A stretch of 64,000 nucleotides of DNA from Bacteroidota bacterium. GTDB taxonomy: Bacteria > Bacteroidota > Bacteroidia > Chitinophagales > Saprospiraceae. The stretch is from positions 62,001 to 126,000 of the forward strand of contig JANSWP010000010.1 of NCBI GenBank assembly GCA_024743405.1, given 5' to 3'. A program made the position numbers and the translations under genes. Positions within the stretch are counted from its first letter, which is position 1; every line of letters starts with the position of its first letter. Shown here piece after piece: positions 8,129-15,829 of this stretch. The notes under the pieces were generated by a model. The model made no database searches, was not told the origin of the DNA, and was given only the letters and a program-made list of their open reading frames with translations.

Positions 8129-9430
8129 CAAATCGATTTTTCCCTTTAATTGAACCGCAATTACCGTCATGTATTCATCTACTACAGATTCAGGAACATC
8201 TATGAATACGACTCCTGGTTTAGTGCTCCAATATTGATGTAAGGTAACTTTATGGCTAAGTTTTGTCCCATCCCCAACGATTCTTATTCTATTGATTTTA
8301 TTTTTTATGCCTTTAAGCATAATTTGACCATTTGGTTTGCCGGGTAAAAATAGATAGAGGATTTCGCCATTTTTTGATAGGGTAGAAGTACCCAAAAAAT
8401 AATCTTTAGGAATCCCTGTTCGGCTACCAAAAATAGCTTCCTCATGTTTTTTTGTCCATTTCCCTAATTCATTTAGGATATGAATTTGTTCAGAAGGGAT
8501 GGTACCATCTGCTTTTGGTCCAATATTCAAAAGTAAATTGCCTCCGTTGCCTATTACGTCTGCGAAAATTCTAATGACCTCATATGGCGTTTTGTAATTA
8601 TGATCGTTGTGTTGATATCCCCAACTATCATTCATAGTCATACATAATTCCCAATATTTTGATTTTGGTTTGGTAAGGGGTAATCCTTGCTCAGGAGTGG
8701 CATAATCTCCATATCCTTTCAATCTGGAATTCAAAATGGTATTAGGGTTTTTATTCAATAGCATTTTTCTAACTTTTTGTGCTTCCCATTTTTCAGCTGA
8801 AAATTCCCAGTCTCCATCAAACCACCATAAATCTGGATTGTATTGTTCTGATAATTCTGATAATTGTCCTTGGAAAAATTGTTTAAATTTTAACCATTTT
8901 ATAGAGTCCGTTTTATATCGTTTTTGGGTTTTGGTGAAATTTGGATACTCTGGATGTGACCAATCGATCAAGGAATAATAAATGCCAACTTTTAATTTTT
9001 CTTTTTTTAATGCTGCAACAAATGGAGACAAAACATCCTGTTTGGCTGGTGTTTTTTTAAAGGTACTTAAGTCATTCATTTTTGTATTCCAAAGTGCTAC
9101 ACCGTCATGATGTTTGGAGGTGATTACGGAATATTTGGCACCTGATTTTTTTATTAATTCTGCCCATTTTTGAGGGGCATAGTGAATCGCGTTGAAACCT
9201 TCCAATTGTTTCATATAAGCTTCATGAGAGAGGTATTCATTAAAAAAAGACCAAGACTCATCAATGCCTTTGACGGAATAAATACCCCAATGAATGAAAA
9301 TGCCGAGTTTTGCATCCTTAAACCATTCCATTTTTTTATGGAAGGTCAGACTATCTTCATTTTGAGAAAAAATTATATTAGCAAAAGAAAAAGCGATAAG
9401 AAAGAAAAGTAGTTTTTTTGAAGATTTCAT
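8114..9430 (-). CDS. Alpha-L-fucosidase, glycoside hydrolase family 29
   Basis: The 438-residue product begins with a signal peptide (LLFFLIAFSFANIIFSQ), so it is exported to the periplasm or outside. The GH29 barrel is recognised by FKDAKLGIFIHWGIYS (about 37-52), SKHHDG (105-110) and the nucleophile region LWWFDGDW, with D205 as the expected catalytic nucleophile. The acid/base residue is not conserved enough to assign by eye. Family members release terminal L-fucose from glycans. The gene stands alone on its strand, without a SusCD pair. Its last four codons (Gly-Ser-Arg-Glu) and stop lie inside the inverted end of element E, so the insertion appears to have rewritten the C-terminus. Confidence 0.9.
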   Translation of the reverse strand: MKSSKKLLFFLIAFSFANIIFSQNEDSLTFHKKMEWFKDAKLGIFIHWGIYSVKGIDESWSFFNEYLSHEAYMKQLEGFNAIHYAPQKWAELIKKSGAKYSVITSKHHDGVALWNTKMNDLSTFKKTPAKQDVLSPFVAALKKEKLKVGIYYSLIDWSHPEYPNFTKTQKRYKTDSIKWLKFKQFFQGQLSELSEQYNPDLWWFDGDWEFSAEKWEAQKVRKMLLNKNPNTILNSRLKGYGDYATPEQGLPLTKPKSKYWELCMTMNDSWGYQHNDHNYKTPYEVIRIFADVIGNGGNLLLNIGPKADGTIPSEQIHILNELGKWTKKHEEAIFGSRTGIPKDYFLGTSTLSKNGEILYLFLPGKPNGQIMLKGIKNKINRIRIVGDGTKLSHKVTLHQYWSTKPGVVFIDVPESVVDEYMTVIAVQLKGKIDLGSRE

Positions 9431-9516
9431 TTTATAAGAATTAACATTGAACGAATAAATTGTATTTACGTAATGAGAGCCAATTAATCAACCCATATTA
9501 CTATTAATAGAATATT

Positions 9517-10596
9517 ATGCTAGATAAATTTTTTGAGGATTTAATTATCGTAGAATTAGCAAGTGTATTGGCTGGTCCCGCTGTCGGGATGTTTTTTGCT
9601 GAATTAGGAGCTAAAGTAATCAAAATTGAAAATAAAAAGACAGGTGGTGATGTGACCCGAAAATGGAAATTGCCGACAGAAAATCCTGACGCTGAATTTT
9701 CTGCTTATTATCATTCAGTTAATTATAAAAAGAACATTCAATTAGTTGATTTGCAGGAAGATAGAGGACGAGATCACGTTTTGAAAATTATTAAATCGGC
9801 AGACATAGTAGTGAGTAATTTTAGGGCGAAATCTGCAAAAAAGATGGGGATGGATTATGAGAGCTTGAAAAAAATAAATCCAGCTTTAATTTATGCGGAA
9901 TTAACAGGGTTTGGGCAAGAAGATCGACCTGCCTTCGATGTAGTTTTACAGGCTGAAGCTGGTTTTCTTTTTATGACAGGTGAACCCAATCGGGAACCTG
10001 TAAAAATGCCTGTTGCCTTAATCGATTTATTAGCGGCGCACCAATTAAAAGAGGGGATATTGATTGCTTTGATTCATCGAATGAAGACTGGACAAGGGAG
10101 TTTTGTGACTACTTCTCTTTTGGAGGCGGCAGTAGCTTCATTAGCTAATCAAGCTAATAATTGGCTGATGGCAAACTTTATTCCACAAAGGATGGGTTGC
10201 ATGCATCCGAATATTGCACCTTATGGCGATATTTTTTATTCAAAAGATAACAAGCCAATTGTGTTGGCAGTGGGGACAGAAAGACAATTTAAAAACCTTT
10301 GCGAAGTCTTGAAATTGGAGGATTTAATTAATGATAAGCGATTTGAAGTCAATAGCTCAAGAGTGAAAAATAGGATGGTGTTAAAAGAAATATTAGCACT
10401 AGAATTTCAGAAAAGGGATAGAGATCCTTTATTGATTATATTTCATAATAAGAGTATTCCAGCAGGGAGTATTCGAAATATGAAAGAGGTTTTTGATATA
10501 CCAATGGCTAAAGAGATGATATTAGAGGAAAAATTGCCTTCAGGAGAAGTCACTAAACGAGTCAAAACAGTAGCTTTTGACATCACTTTTAAATGA
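9517..10596 (+). CDS. Family III CoA-transferase (CaiB/BaiF type)
   Basis: Cytoplasmic enzyme of 359 residues, somewhat shorter than the usual 390-430. The N-terminus LIIVELASVLAGPAVGMFFAELGAKVIKIE is the characteristic family III opening. NPALIYAELTGFG (about 121-133) and PVALIDLLAAHQL follow; D170 in the latter aligns with the catalytic aspartate that forms the mixed anhydride. The family moves CoA between carboxylic acids; the substrate cannot be read from sequence. In Bacteroidota similar proteins are often simply annotated CoA transferase. The gene is convergent with the MFS gene and shares a hairpin terminator region with it. Confidence 0.88.
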   Translation: MLDKFFEDLIIVELASVLAGPAVGMFFAELGAKVIKIENKKTGGDVTRKWKLPTENPDAEFSAYYHSVNYKKNIQLVDLQEDRGRDHVLKIIKSADIVVSNFRAKSAKKMGMDYESLKKINPALIYAELTGFGQEDRPAFDVVLQAEAGFLFMTGEPNREPVKMPVALIDLLAAHQLKEGILIALIHRMKTGQGSFVTTSLLEAAVASLANQANNWLMANFIPQRMGCMHPNIAPYGDIFYSKDNKPIVLAVGTERQFKNLCEVLKLEDLINDKRFEVNSSRVKNRMVLKEILALEFQKRDRDPLLIIFHNKSIPAGSIRNMKEVFDIPMAKEMILEEKLPSGEVTKRVKTVAFDITFK

Positions 10597-10599
10597 AAA

Positions 10600-10634
10600 A
10601 TCCCGAATTTTCATATCTATTGAAAATTCGGGAT
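10600..10634 (-). terminator. Shared terminator between convergent genes
   Basis: A perfect 14-bp stem (ATCCCGAATTTTCA / TGAAAATTCGGGAT) with a 7-nt loop lies 4 bp after the CoA-transferase stop and 11 bp before the MFS stop. The T run follows the stem on the minus strand, so it best serves the MFS gene but may act both ways. Confidence 0.75.
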
Positions 10635-10645
10635 AATCAAAGCAA

Positions 10646-11899
10646 TTACACTGCCTCCAATACTTCTTCTTGTTCGATGGACTCCTGATTGGGTCTTTTG
10701 ACTCTTTCGCTGAGTCCCCAGAGGCCTAAAGCTGAAACTAAGCTTAGTCCTCCCGCCAAATACCAAAGTGCTGTAAAACCATAATATTCAGCAACCCAGG
10801 TGCCTATAAAAGGTGCAATAATAAAAGAAAGAGAAAACGTACTAGCGTAGAGACCCATATAGTCCCCTCGGTTGTGTTCATTCGTTCGATCAAGCACCAG
10901 TGCACTACTGAATGGGAAGCTAATCATCTCACCAATGGTAATTAAAATAATGGAAATGACTGCGATAGAGACATACCACCCGCAAATATTAAAAACTAAA
11001 AAAGAAAAACTAATTAATAAAGTACCAAGAGCAGTCAAGCCAAGTTTATTTGACCAATTTTCTAACTTATAAACTACGGGCATTTCAAAGGCAAATAGCA
11101 AAAAGCCATTGACAAACATAATTAAACCAATTTCATCTTCTAGTAAGAATAAATGGTCTTTGAAAAAAAGGGGTATTGTTGTAAATAGCTGCATAAATGC
11201 GATTGAGCCTAACAATAATAGGAACACAAACATTAAAAACACACCATCTTTATAAGGCGATTTGACATTGATCTTATTTAATGATTTTTTGGCTTCTTTG
11301 ATCGCAGCATCTCGATTAGGAAGCATGAAAAAGAAGAAAATACCAGCAGCAATACAGGTTGCTCCTTCGATGATCAATAACCAATGATAACCTACTCGGA
11401 CTGCAATGAATCCTCCGAAAAGCATTCCACCCGAAAATCCTAGATTTATTGCTAATCGAATTAAGGACATCGCTCTTGCTCTGTTTTCTGGCTTTGAATA
11501 TGTTCCTACTGCAGTCATCATGGCAGGACGAAATATATCGGCTATAAAAGCAGCAATAAATATTCCTAGACAAAAGGTATTAAAATCACGAATGAATATT
11601 AGAATGAAATAAGCAAATCCGCTTAAAAAAAGACTCCAAAATTGGGTTTTGAACTCTCCAATTTTTACTGTCAATTTTCCTCCAACCCAAGAGCCGACTA
11701 AAGAACCAAATCCAAAAAAGCTAGTGACAATTCCAGCTTGAACCATGGTGAATTTTAGTTCTTGAGTCGTATAAAGGGACAAAAAGGGTAAAACCATCAT
11801 CCCAATTCGGTTAATAAGGGTAACTCCAGAGAGCAACCATATTTCTCGAGAAAGCCCAGAGAAGGAGTTTTTGTAGAGGTTGATGGTCGAGTTGAGCAT
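10646..11899 (-). CDS. MFS transporter
   Basis: Polytopic inner-membrane protein of 417 residues from the ATG at 11899; the frame also extends to a GTG at 11929. Around twelve hydrophobic segments are visible. The typical MFS loop 2-3 signature appears as GSWVGGKLTVKIGEFKTQFW (about 75-94). The first half contains FRPAMMTAVGTYSKPENRARAMSLIRLA, a loop pattern of MDR-type exporters of the DHA1 group. The central loop is short and basic. The protein probably exports a small molecule with proton antiport. The substrate is unknown, and nothing nearby specifies it. Confidence 0.9.
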   Translation of the reverse strand: MLNSTINLYKNSFSGLSREIWLLSGVTLINRIGMMVLPFLSLYTTQELKFTMVQAGIVTSFFGFGSLVGSWVGGKLTVKIGEFKTQFWSLFLSGFAYFILIFIRDFNTFCLGIFIAAFIADIFRPAMMTAVGTYSKPENRARAMSLIRLAINLGFSGGMLFGGFIAVRVGYHWLLIIEGATCIAAGIFFFFMLPNRDAAIKEAKKSLNKINVKSPYKDGVFLMFVFLLLLGSIAFMQLFTTIPLFFKDHLFLLEDEIGLIMFVNGFLLFAFEMPVVYKLENWSNKLGLTALGTLLISFSFLVFNICGWYVSIAVISIILITIGEMISFPFSSALVLDRTNEHNRGDYMGLYASTFSLSFIIAPFIGTWVAEYYGFTALWYLAGGLSLVSALGLWGLSERVKRPNQESIEQEEVLEAV

Positions 11900-12095
11900 A
11901 ATGGGTGATTTACACAATCCAAAAATCACCTTTCAAGTACTTGGTTTGGTGATTTTGAAATGGTTAGAAAATAATAATTTGTCTAAGAATCATAATTTGA
12001 ATATGATTTTTTGGGATTGGGGAAAGAACCTGTCAATAATTAAAATGGTTCCATTGGAAAATAAATTTCTGTTTTTTTCATCTATAAGTAAGATG

Positions 12096-12259
12096 TAAGT
12101 ACCAAGCCAATATAATGTATGTCAAAAATTCCAGAATTATTTTGTGAGGGAATGAGACAAAAAACATAGGCATAACCAAAGTTATGGCTAGGCTTTTTAA
12201 CGAAATTATCATGCAAAAGAAACTGAAATTTGATATAGATAGTATTGGCTTGGTACTTA
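12096..12259 (+). repeat. Hairpin-tipped element F (TAAGTACC ends)
   Basis: 164 bp bounded by a perfect 17-bp inverted repeat, TAAGTACCAAGCCAATA. The core is GAGACAAAAAACATA, then GGCATAAC/GTTATGGC around loop CAAA (12169-12188), then a CTTTTTAACGAAAT stretch. It matches the core of the element at 37835 in orientation and spacing, but its ends differ. It lies between the MFS gene and the ECF gene at 12423. The apparent leftward reading frame through it is not considered coding. Confidence 0.7.
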
Positions 12260-12422
12260 ATTGAAATAGAATAAAGACTATTGTAAATGACAGATAATTG
12301 TCATTTGTGATATGCCAATAGAACATTTTCCAAAAAATGAACTAATTTTCAATATTTAGGCAGCGAATTTAGAATTTAATCCATCATGTAGTTGACTTTC
12401 AAATTATTAAAGCCCAAAATAA

Positions 12423-12962
12423 GTGACTGAAAAAGAGCTCGTCAAAGGCTGTATTAGGGAGAATCGTTCTTGTCAGCAAGAAGTATTTCGGCGTTATGCT
12501 GGTAAAATGCTCCATGTTTGTCGGCGTTATACTCGACATCATATGGAAGCGGAAGACATTTTGCAAGATGCCTTTATGCAGATTTTTGACAAAGTTCATA
12601 CATTCAAATTCCAGGGATCTTTCGAAGGTTGGGTGCGACGTATTGTTGTAAATACCGCCCTTAAGAACTATCAAAAAAGTTCTTTTAAAAAGGAACAAAT
12701 AGGGATCAAAAATCGACCTGAAAACCCAGTAGCACCTGAAGTTTTTTCGCAATTAGGTGAAGAGGAGTTATTGAATTTGGTAGCCAATTTACCTCAGGGA
12801 TATAGAGTTGTTTTTAACTTGTATGCTATAGAAGGGTACAGTCATAAAGAAATTGCTGAATCTTTAGGAATTGGGGAAAGCACCTCGAGGTCTCAATTAG
12901 TAAAAGCAAGAAAAATGTTGCAGTCTCAGGTTTTGGAATTAAATAAAGTAGCAAATTTTTAG
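12423..12962 (+). CDS. ECF-type RNA polymerase sigma factor
   Basis: Sigma-70 family protein of 179 residues, typical ECF size. It appears to start at GTG 12423 (MTEKELVKGCIRENRSCQQE), since the next ATG would remove part of region 2. Region 2 (about 18-90) includes RRYTRHHMEAEDILQDAFMQ and GSFEGWVRRIVVNTALKNY. Region 4 (about 120-170) includes YSHKEIAESLGIGESTSRSQ as its helix-turn-helix. It begins a three-gene rightward group with the membrane/beta-barrel gene 17 bp downstream and the lipoprotein after that. This suggests an envelope-sensing regulon element. Confidence 0.93.
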   Translation: MTEKELVKGCIRENRSCQQEVFRRYAGKMLHVCRRYTRHHMEAEDILQDAFMQIFDKVHTFKFQGSFEGWVRRIVVNTALKNYQKSSFKKEQIGIKNRPENPVAPEVFSQLGEEELLNLVANLPQGYRVVFNLYAIEGYSHKEIAESLGIGESTSRSQLVKARKMLQSQVLELNKVANF

Positions 12963-12979
12963 TGATTTAGCTTTTGAAA

Positions 12980-14509
12980 ATGGCAAAAATAGTCAACATA
13001 GAATCGTGGAGTAGGAACCGTTTAAACCCATTTTATATGAAATCCAGTCATTCAACGGATCGAATTTTTCAAGAAAAATTAGGGGATTATGCCTCAGATG
13101 CTCCTATGCATATATGGGATCGTATTGACCAAAAACGATCTCCCAAACGTCGGGCATGGATATTATTCCGTAGAAATTGGGGAATGGCCTTTTTAGTTTT
13201 ATTACTTATTGGTTCAGCGGGCTATTTCATGGTTGAAAATCAAAATTCAAATAAAGCACTATCAGATCAAGAAATTAAAGAAAGTGAAGAGTTAAATACG
13301 GATAAACAGAATTTTGTTGAGGAAAAAGCTGTCTTTGGTCAAGTTGATATTGTTGGAAATGAAACCGTTTTAAATACAAAGAATGTTAAGGAAATAGATC
13401 AAAAAAATGTAGTTAATTCATCAAAAGAATTAATTGACTCTAAAGCTAATAATATTAGTAAAGTAGCTTTGGAAACTAATTATTCAAACCGAAATAATCT
13501 TCAAATAAATAATACTTCTGTTGAAAACCGTACGCTGAATCCGAATCAAAATAATATCGAAAAAACCAATTATTCACAAGAGAACGCTTTTGAAAATCAA
13601 ACTGCAAAAGTTCAAGAAGAAAGAATTTTTAGTCCAGTAGCTATTGCGAATAATTTTTCGATTCAAAAGTTACAATTTGGAATTTCGGAGATAGATTTTG
13701 AAGGGAGTGAAATGATATTTTCGGAACCAAATGTAAGAGACTACAAGAATTTCTTGAAAAGGAAAGGAGACCCAGAAAAGGGCTGTCCTAGAATCGAAAA
13801 AGGAAAAAGATATAATACCTATTTAGATATATTAATAGGACCCGATTATGCCATTCGAAATTTAAGATCTAAATCACCTGATGATGTAAACTACTTGAAA
13901 GCGAGAGAAACAACCGAATCATATCGATACGCATACTCTGGTGGATTAAGACTTTCTTTTTTAAATAGGAAAGGTTTGGCTTTGCGTACAGGACTAATGT
14001 ACAGCCAAATCGCTGAAAAATTTGAGCATAATATAGGCAATGCTCAACAAATTAATATTGAACCGATTCCTCAGGCAGATGGGACTATTCTTTACGATAC
14101 AACTGTCGTATTTGGAGATCGATTTATTACTTCCTTTAATCGTTTACATCAATTGGATATACCAATTATTGTCGGCTATGAAGTGCATTATGGAAAATGG
14201 GCTTATGGTGTCAATGCAGGGGTTAACTTTAATATCTTATTTAAACAAAAAGGAGATTTTCTTGCCCCAGATTTAACACCACAAACATTTACATCAGGTG
14301 ATTCTGAGGCCTTTCCTGCTTTCAGAAAGAACCTAGGCATTAGCTTTTATGGGAGTATAAGTATGAATTATGAAATAAATGAAAACTTGTATTTTCTATT
14401 TGAACCTCAATTTCGGTATTACCAAAACTCCTTCTCAAGAAGTGATTACATTTTGGATCAACAATACTTCTCAGTTGGTGTTTTGACAGGGCTCCGGATG
14501 AAATTTTAG
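12980..14509 (+). CDS. Membrane-anchored protein with C-terminal beta-barrel-like domain
   Basis: ATG at 12980 is preferred over an upstream in-frame TTG; the product has about 509 residues. The N-terminal part resembles a cytoplasmic regulatory stub (FQEKLGDYASDAPMHIWDRI, about 30-49). One transmembrane segment follows (NWGMAFLVLLLIGSAGYFMV, about 67-86). A long Asn/Glu/Lys-rich linker (about 90-215) leads to a C-terminal domain with alternating hydrophobic strands and a final aromatic-containing strand ending in F, as in outer-membrane beta-barrel (PorT-like) proteins. The layout (sigma gene, inner-membrane anchor, linker, barrel-like domain) suggests a protein linking sigma control to the envelope. 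That is inference: this architecture recurs in the group, but I know of no established function. Confidence 0.7.
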   Translation: MAKIVNIESWSRNRLNPFYMKSSHSTDRIFQEKLGDYASDAPMHIWDRIDQKRSPKRRAWILFRRNWGMAFLVLLLIGSAGYFMVENQNSNKALSDQEIKESEELNTDKQNFVEEKAVFGQVDIVGNETVLNTKNVKEIDQKNVVNSSKELIDSKANNISKVALETNYSNRNNLQINNTSVENRTLNPNQNNIEKTNYSQENAFENQTAKVQEERIFSPVAIANNFSIQKLQFGISEIDFEGSEMIFSEPNVRDYKNFLKRKGDPEKGCPRIEKGKRYNTYLDILIGPDYAIRNLRSKSPDDVNYLKARETTESYRYAYSGGLRLSFLNRKGLALRTGLMYSQIAEKFEHNIGNAQQINIEPIPQADGTILYDTTVVFGDRFITSFNRLHQLDIPIIVGYEVHYGKWAYGVNAGVNFNILFKQKGDFLAPDLTPQTFTSGDSEAFPAFRKNLGISFYGSISMNYEINENLYFLFEPQFRYYQNSFSRSDYILDQQYFSVGVLTGLRMKF

Positions 14510-14612
14510 CATATTTTCAAAAAAAACAAACTGAAAAGCAGCGTTTTTAAAACTTACCTTATCTAATAATTAGAGTACAAGTTTAAAGCAGAAGTTTGGA
14601 AAACTTAATATC

Positions 14613-15626
14613 ATGAAACGGAAGCATTTAGAACTGAACATTGTTTTTTTTATCGCCATCTTATTAGTTGGCGGAATCATGGGATGCAAGCAAGATATTG
14701 ATCAATTTATCCCTCATAATGGATCTAATCCAAATGCGATTGGGGATATAGGTCGCTTTTTTGATAAAGCACAAGAAGATCTATCAGGAACGAAATACAT
14801 TACGAGTAACGATGATAACACTATAATTCGGACTCAAAAGGGCACGCACTTTCATTGTACAAAGGGAATTTTTGTCAACCAAAATGGGGAATTAGTTGCA
14901 GGAGATGTGGAGCTCGAAATTCTTGAGTTATTCACTAAATCTGAGATGGTAAAATATAATCGTTTACCAATCGCTTCTACAAAAGTTGCCCTGGATTCCG
15001 GTGGAGAAATAATGATCATTGCGCGAAAAAATGGGGAAGAGTTAAAATTAGCCCCAAATGCAAAAATGTTGATTACCACTACTAATTCTGACGCTAATAG
15101 CGAAATGGAGTTATTTTATGGAGTTAATGTTGATGAACCTTTAGCTCCTAATAATCAAATATTTGCCTGGGAAGAAGCAGATCAAAACCCCGATACTTGG
15201 GATAATGTAAATGCATGGGAATGGCAGGATTCCTTAACTCAAAATTGGTCTTTCGGTTATGTATTTGAAACTACTCAATTAGGTTGGATTAATATTGACC
15301 GATTCTTAAAAGAACCAAATTTGGAATTAACAGAGGTTTGTATGGACTTACCAAATTCCTACGATCCTACTAATACAGTTGCTTTTATTGTCTTTGAAGA
15401 AATTAATAGTGTGATGCCTTTGTGGGCGAATGCAGATTTAGAAATGTTTTGTCAGTTAAATATTCCAATAGACTATAAAGTCAAAATGGTGGTTATTTCA
15501 GAGCAAGGTGATGATACCTATTATTATGCCGAAGAGTCTGTTACTATTACCAAAAATATGATATTGGAAATGACGCCTAAGTTAGAAGGCTTTGAATCAG
15601 TTATTAGTGCCATAGAAAATTTATAA
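14613..15626 (+). CDS. Lipoprotein with domain shared with the first ECF partner
   Basis: The 337-residue product has a lipoprotein signal (FFIAILLVGGIMGCKQ; lipid-modified cysteine C25). Residues about 70-165 read KGTHFHCTKGIFVNQNG, then ELVAGDVELEILELF, then a later GGEIMIIARKNGEELKLAPN. The order and spacing match the first extracytoplasmic domain of the protein at 6074-7837. The remainder is Trp/Asp-rich and unassigned. The gene follows the barrel-like gene by about 100 bp in the same direction and is probably co-transcribed from the ECF gene at 12423. I infer an envelope lipoprotein in the same signalling system. The function is unknown. Confidence 0.68.
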   Translation: MKRKHLELNIVFFIAILLVGGIMGCKQDIDQFIPHNGSNPNAIGDIGRFFDKAQEDLSGTKYITSNDDNTIIRTQKGTHFHCTKGIFVNQNGELVAGDVELEILELFTKSEMVKYNRLPIASTKVALDSGGEIMIIARKNGEELKLAPNAKMLITTTNSDANSEMELFYGVNVDEPLAPNNQIFAWEEADQNPDTWDNVNAWEWQDSLTQNWSFGYVFETTQLGWINIDRFLKEPNLELTEVCMDLPNSYDPTNTVAFIVFEEINSVMPLWANADLEMFCQLNIPIDYKVKMVVISEQGDDTYYYAEESVTITKNMILEMTPKLEGFESVISAIENL

Positions 15627-15662
15627 ACCTTATAAACCAAAAGATTTGTTTTCTATCAGAAA

Positions 15663-15829
15663 TTTCTAAAAGCGGAGCGCCATCCCGACTTCGGGATGGC
15701 AGTTTTTAGAAAACAAAAAATGCCGGACAGAGGCATTCGCTTCCATCCGACATTTTTCCAACCTATCAGACTTTGTAGCAAGATTCGCAAGACCGCCAGC
15801 CCAAAGGGGTTTGGCGGTTTGTTTTTTTT
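15663..15829 (+). terminator. Run of three hairpins ending in a T tract
   Basis: Three structures follow the lipoprotein gene. The first (15663-15712) has outer arms TTTCTAAAA/TTTTAGAAA and a 10-bp inner stem GCCATCCCGA/TCGGGATGGC. The second is AATGCC/GGCATT (15719-15737). The third is ACCGCCA/TGGCGGT (15792-15818) with inner CCC/GGG, followed by a long T tract that reaches the rnr stop codon. The last is a good rightward intrinsic terminator; the others may be attenuators or boundary elements. Confidence 0.6.

Noticed and set aside
12078-12326. Leftward 82-codon reading frame over element F
   Set aside because: It spans the inverted element almost exactly, has no signal of coding or family, and is best explained as repeat sequence.
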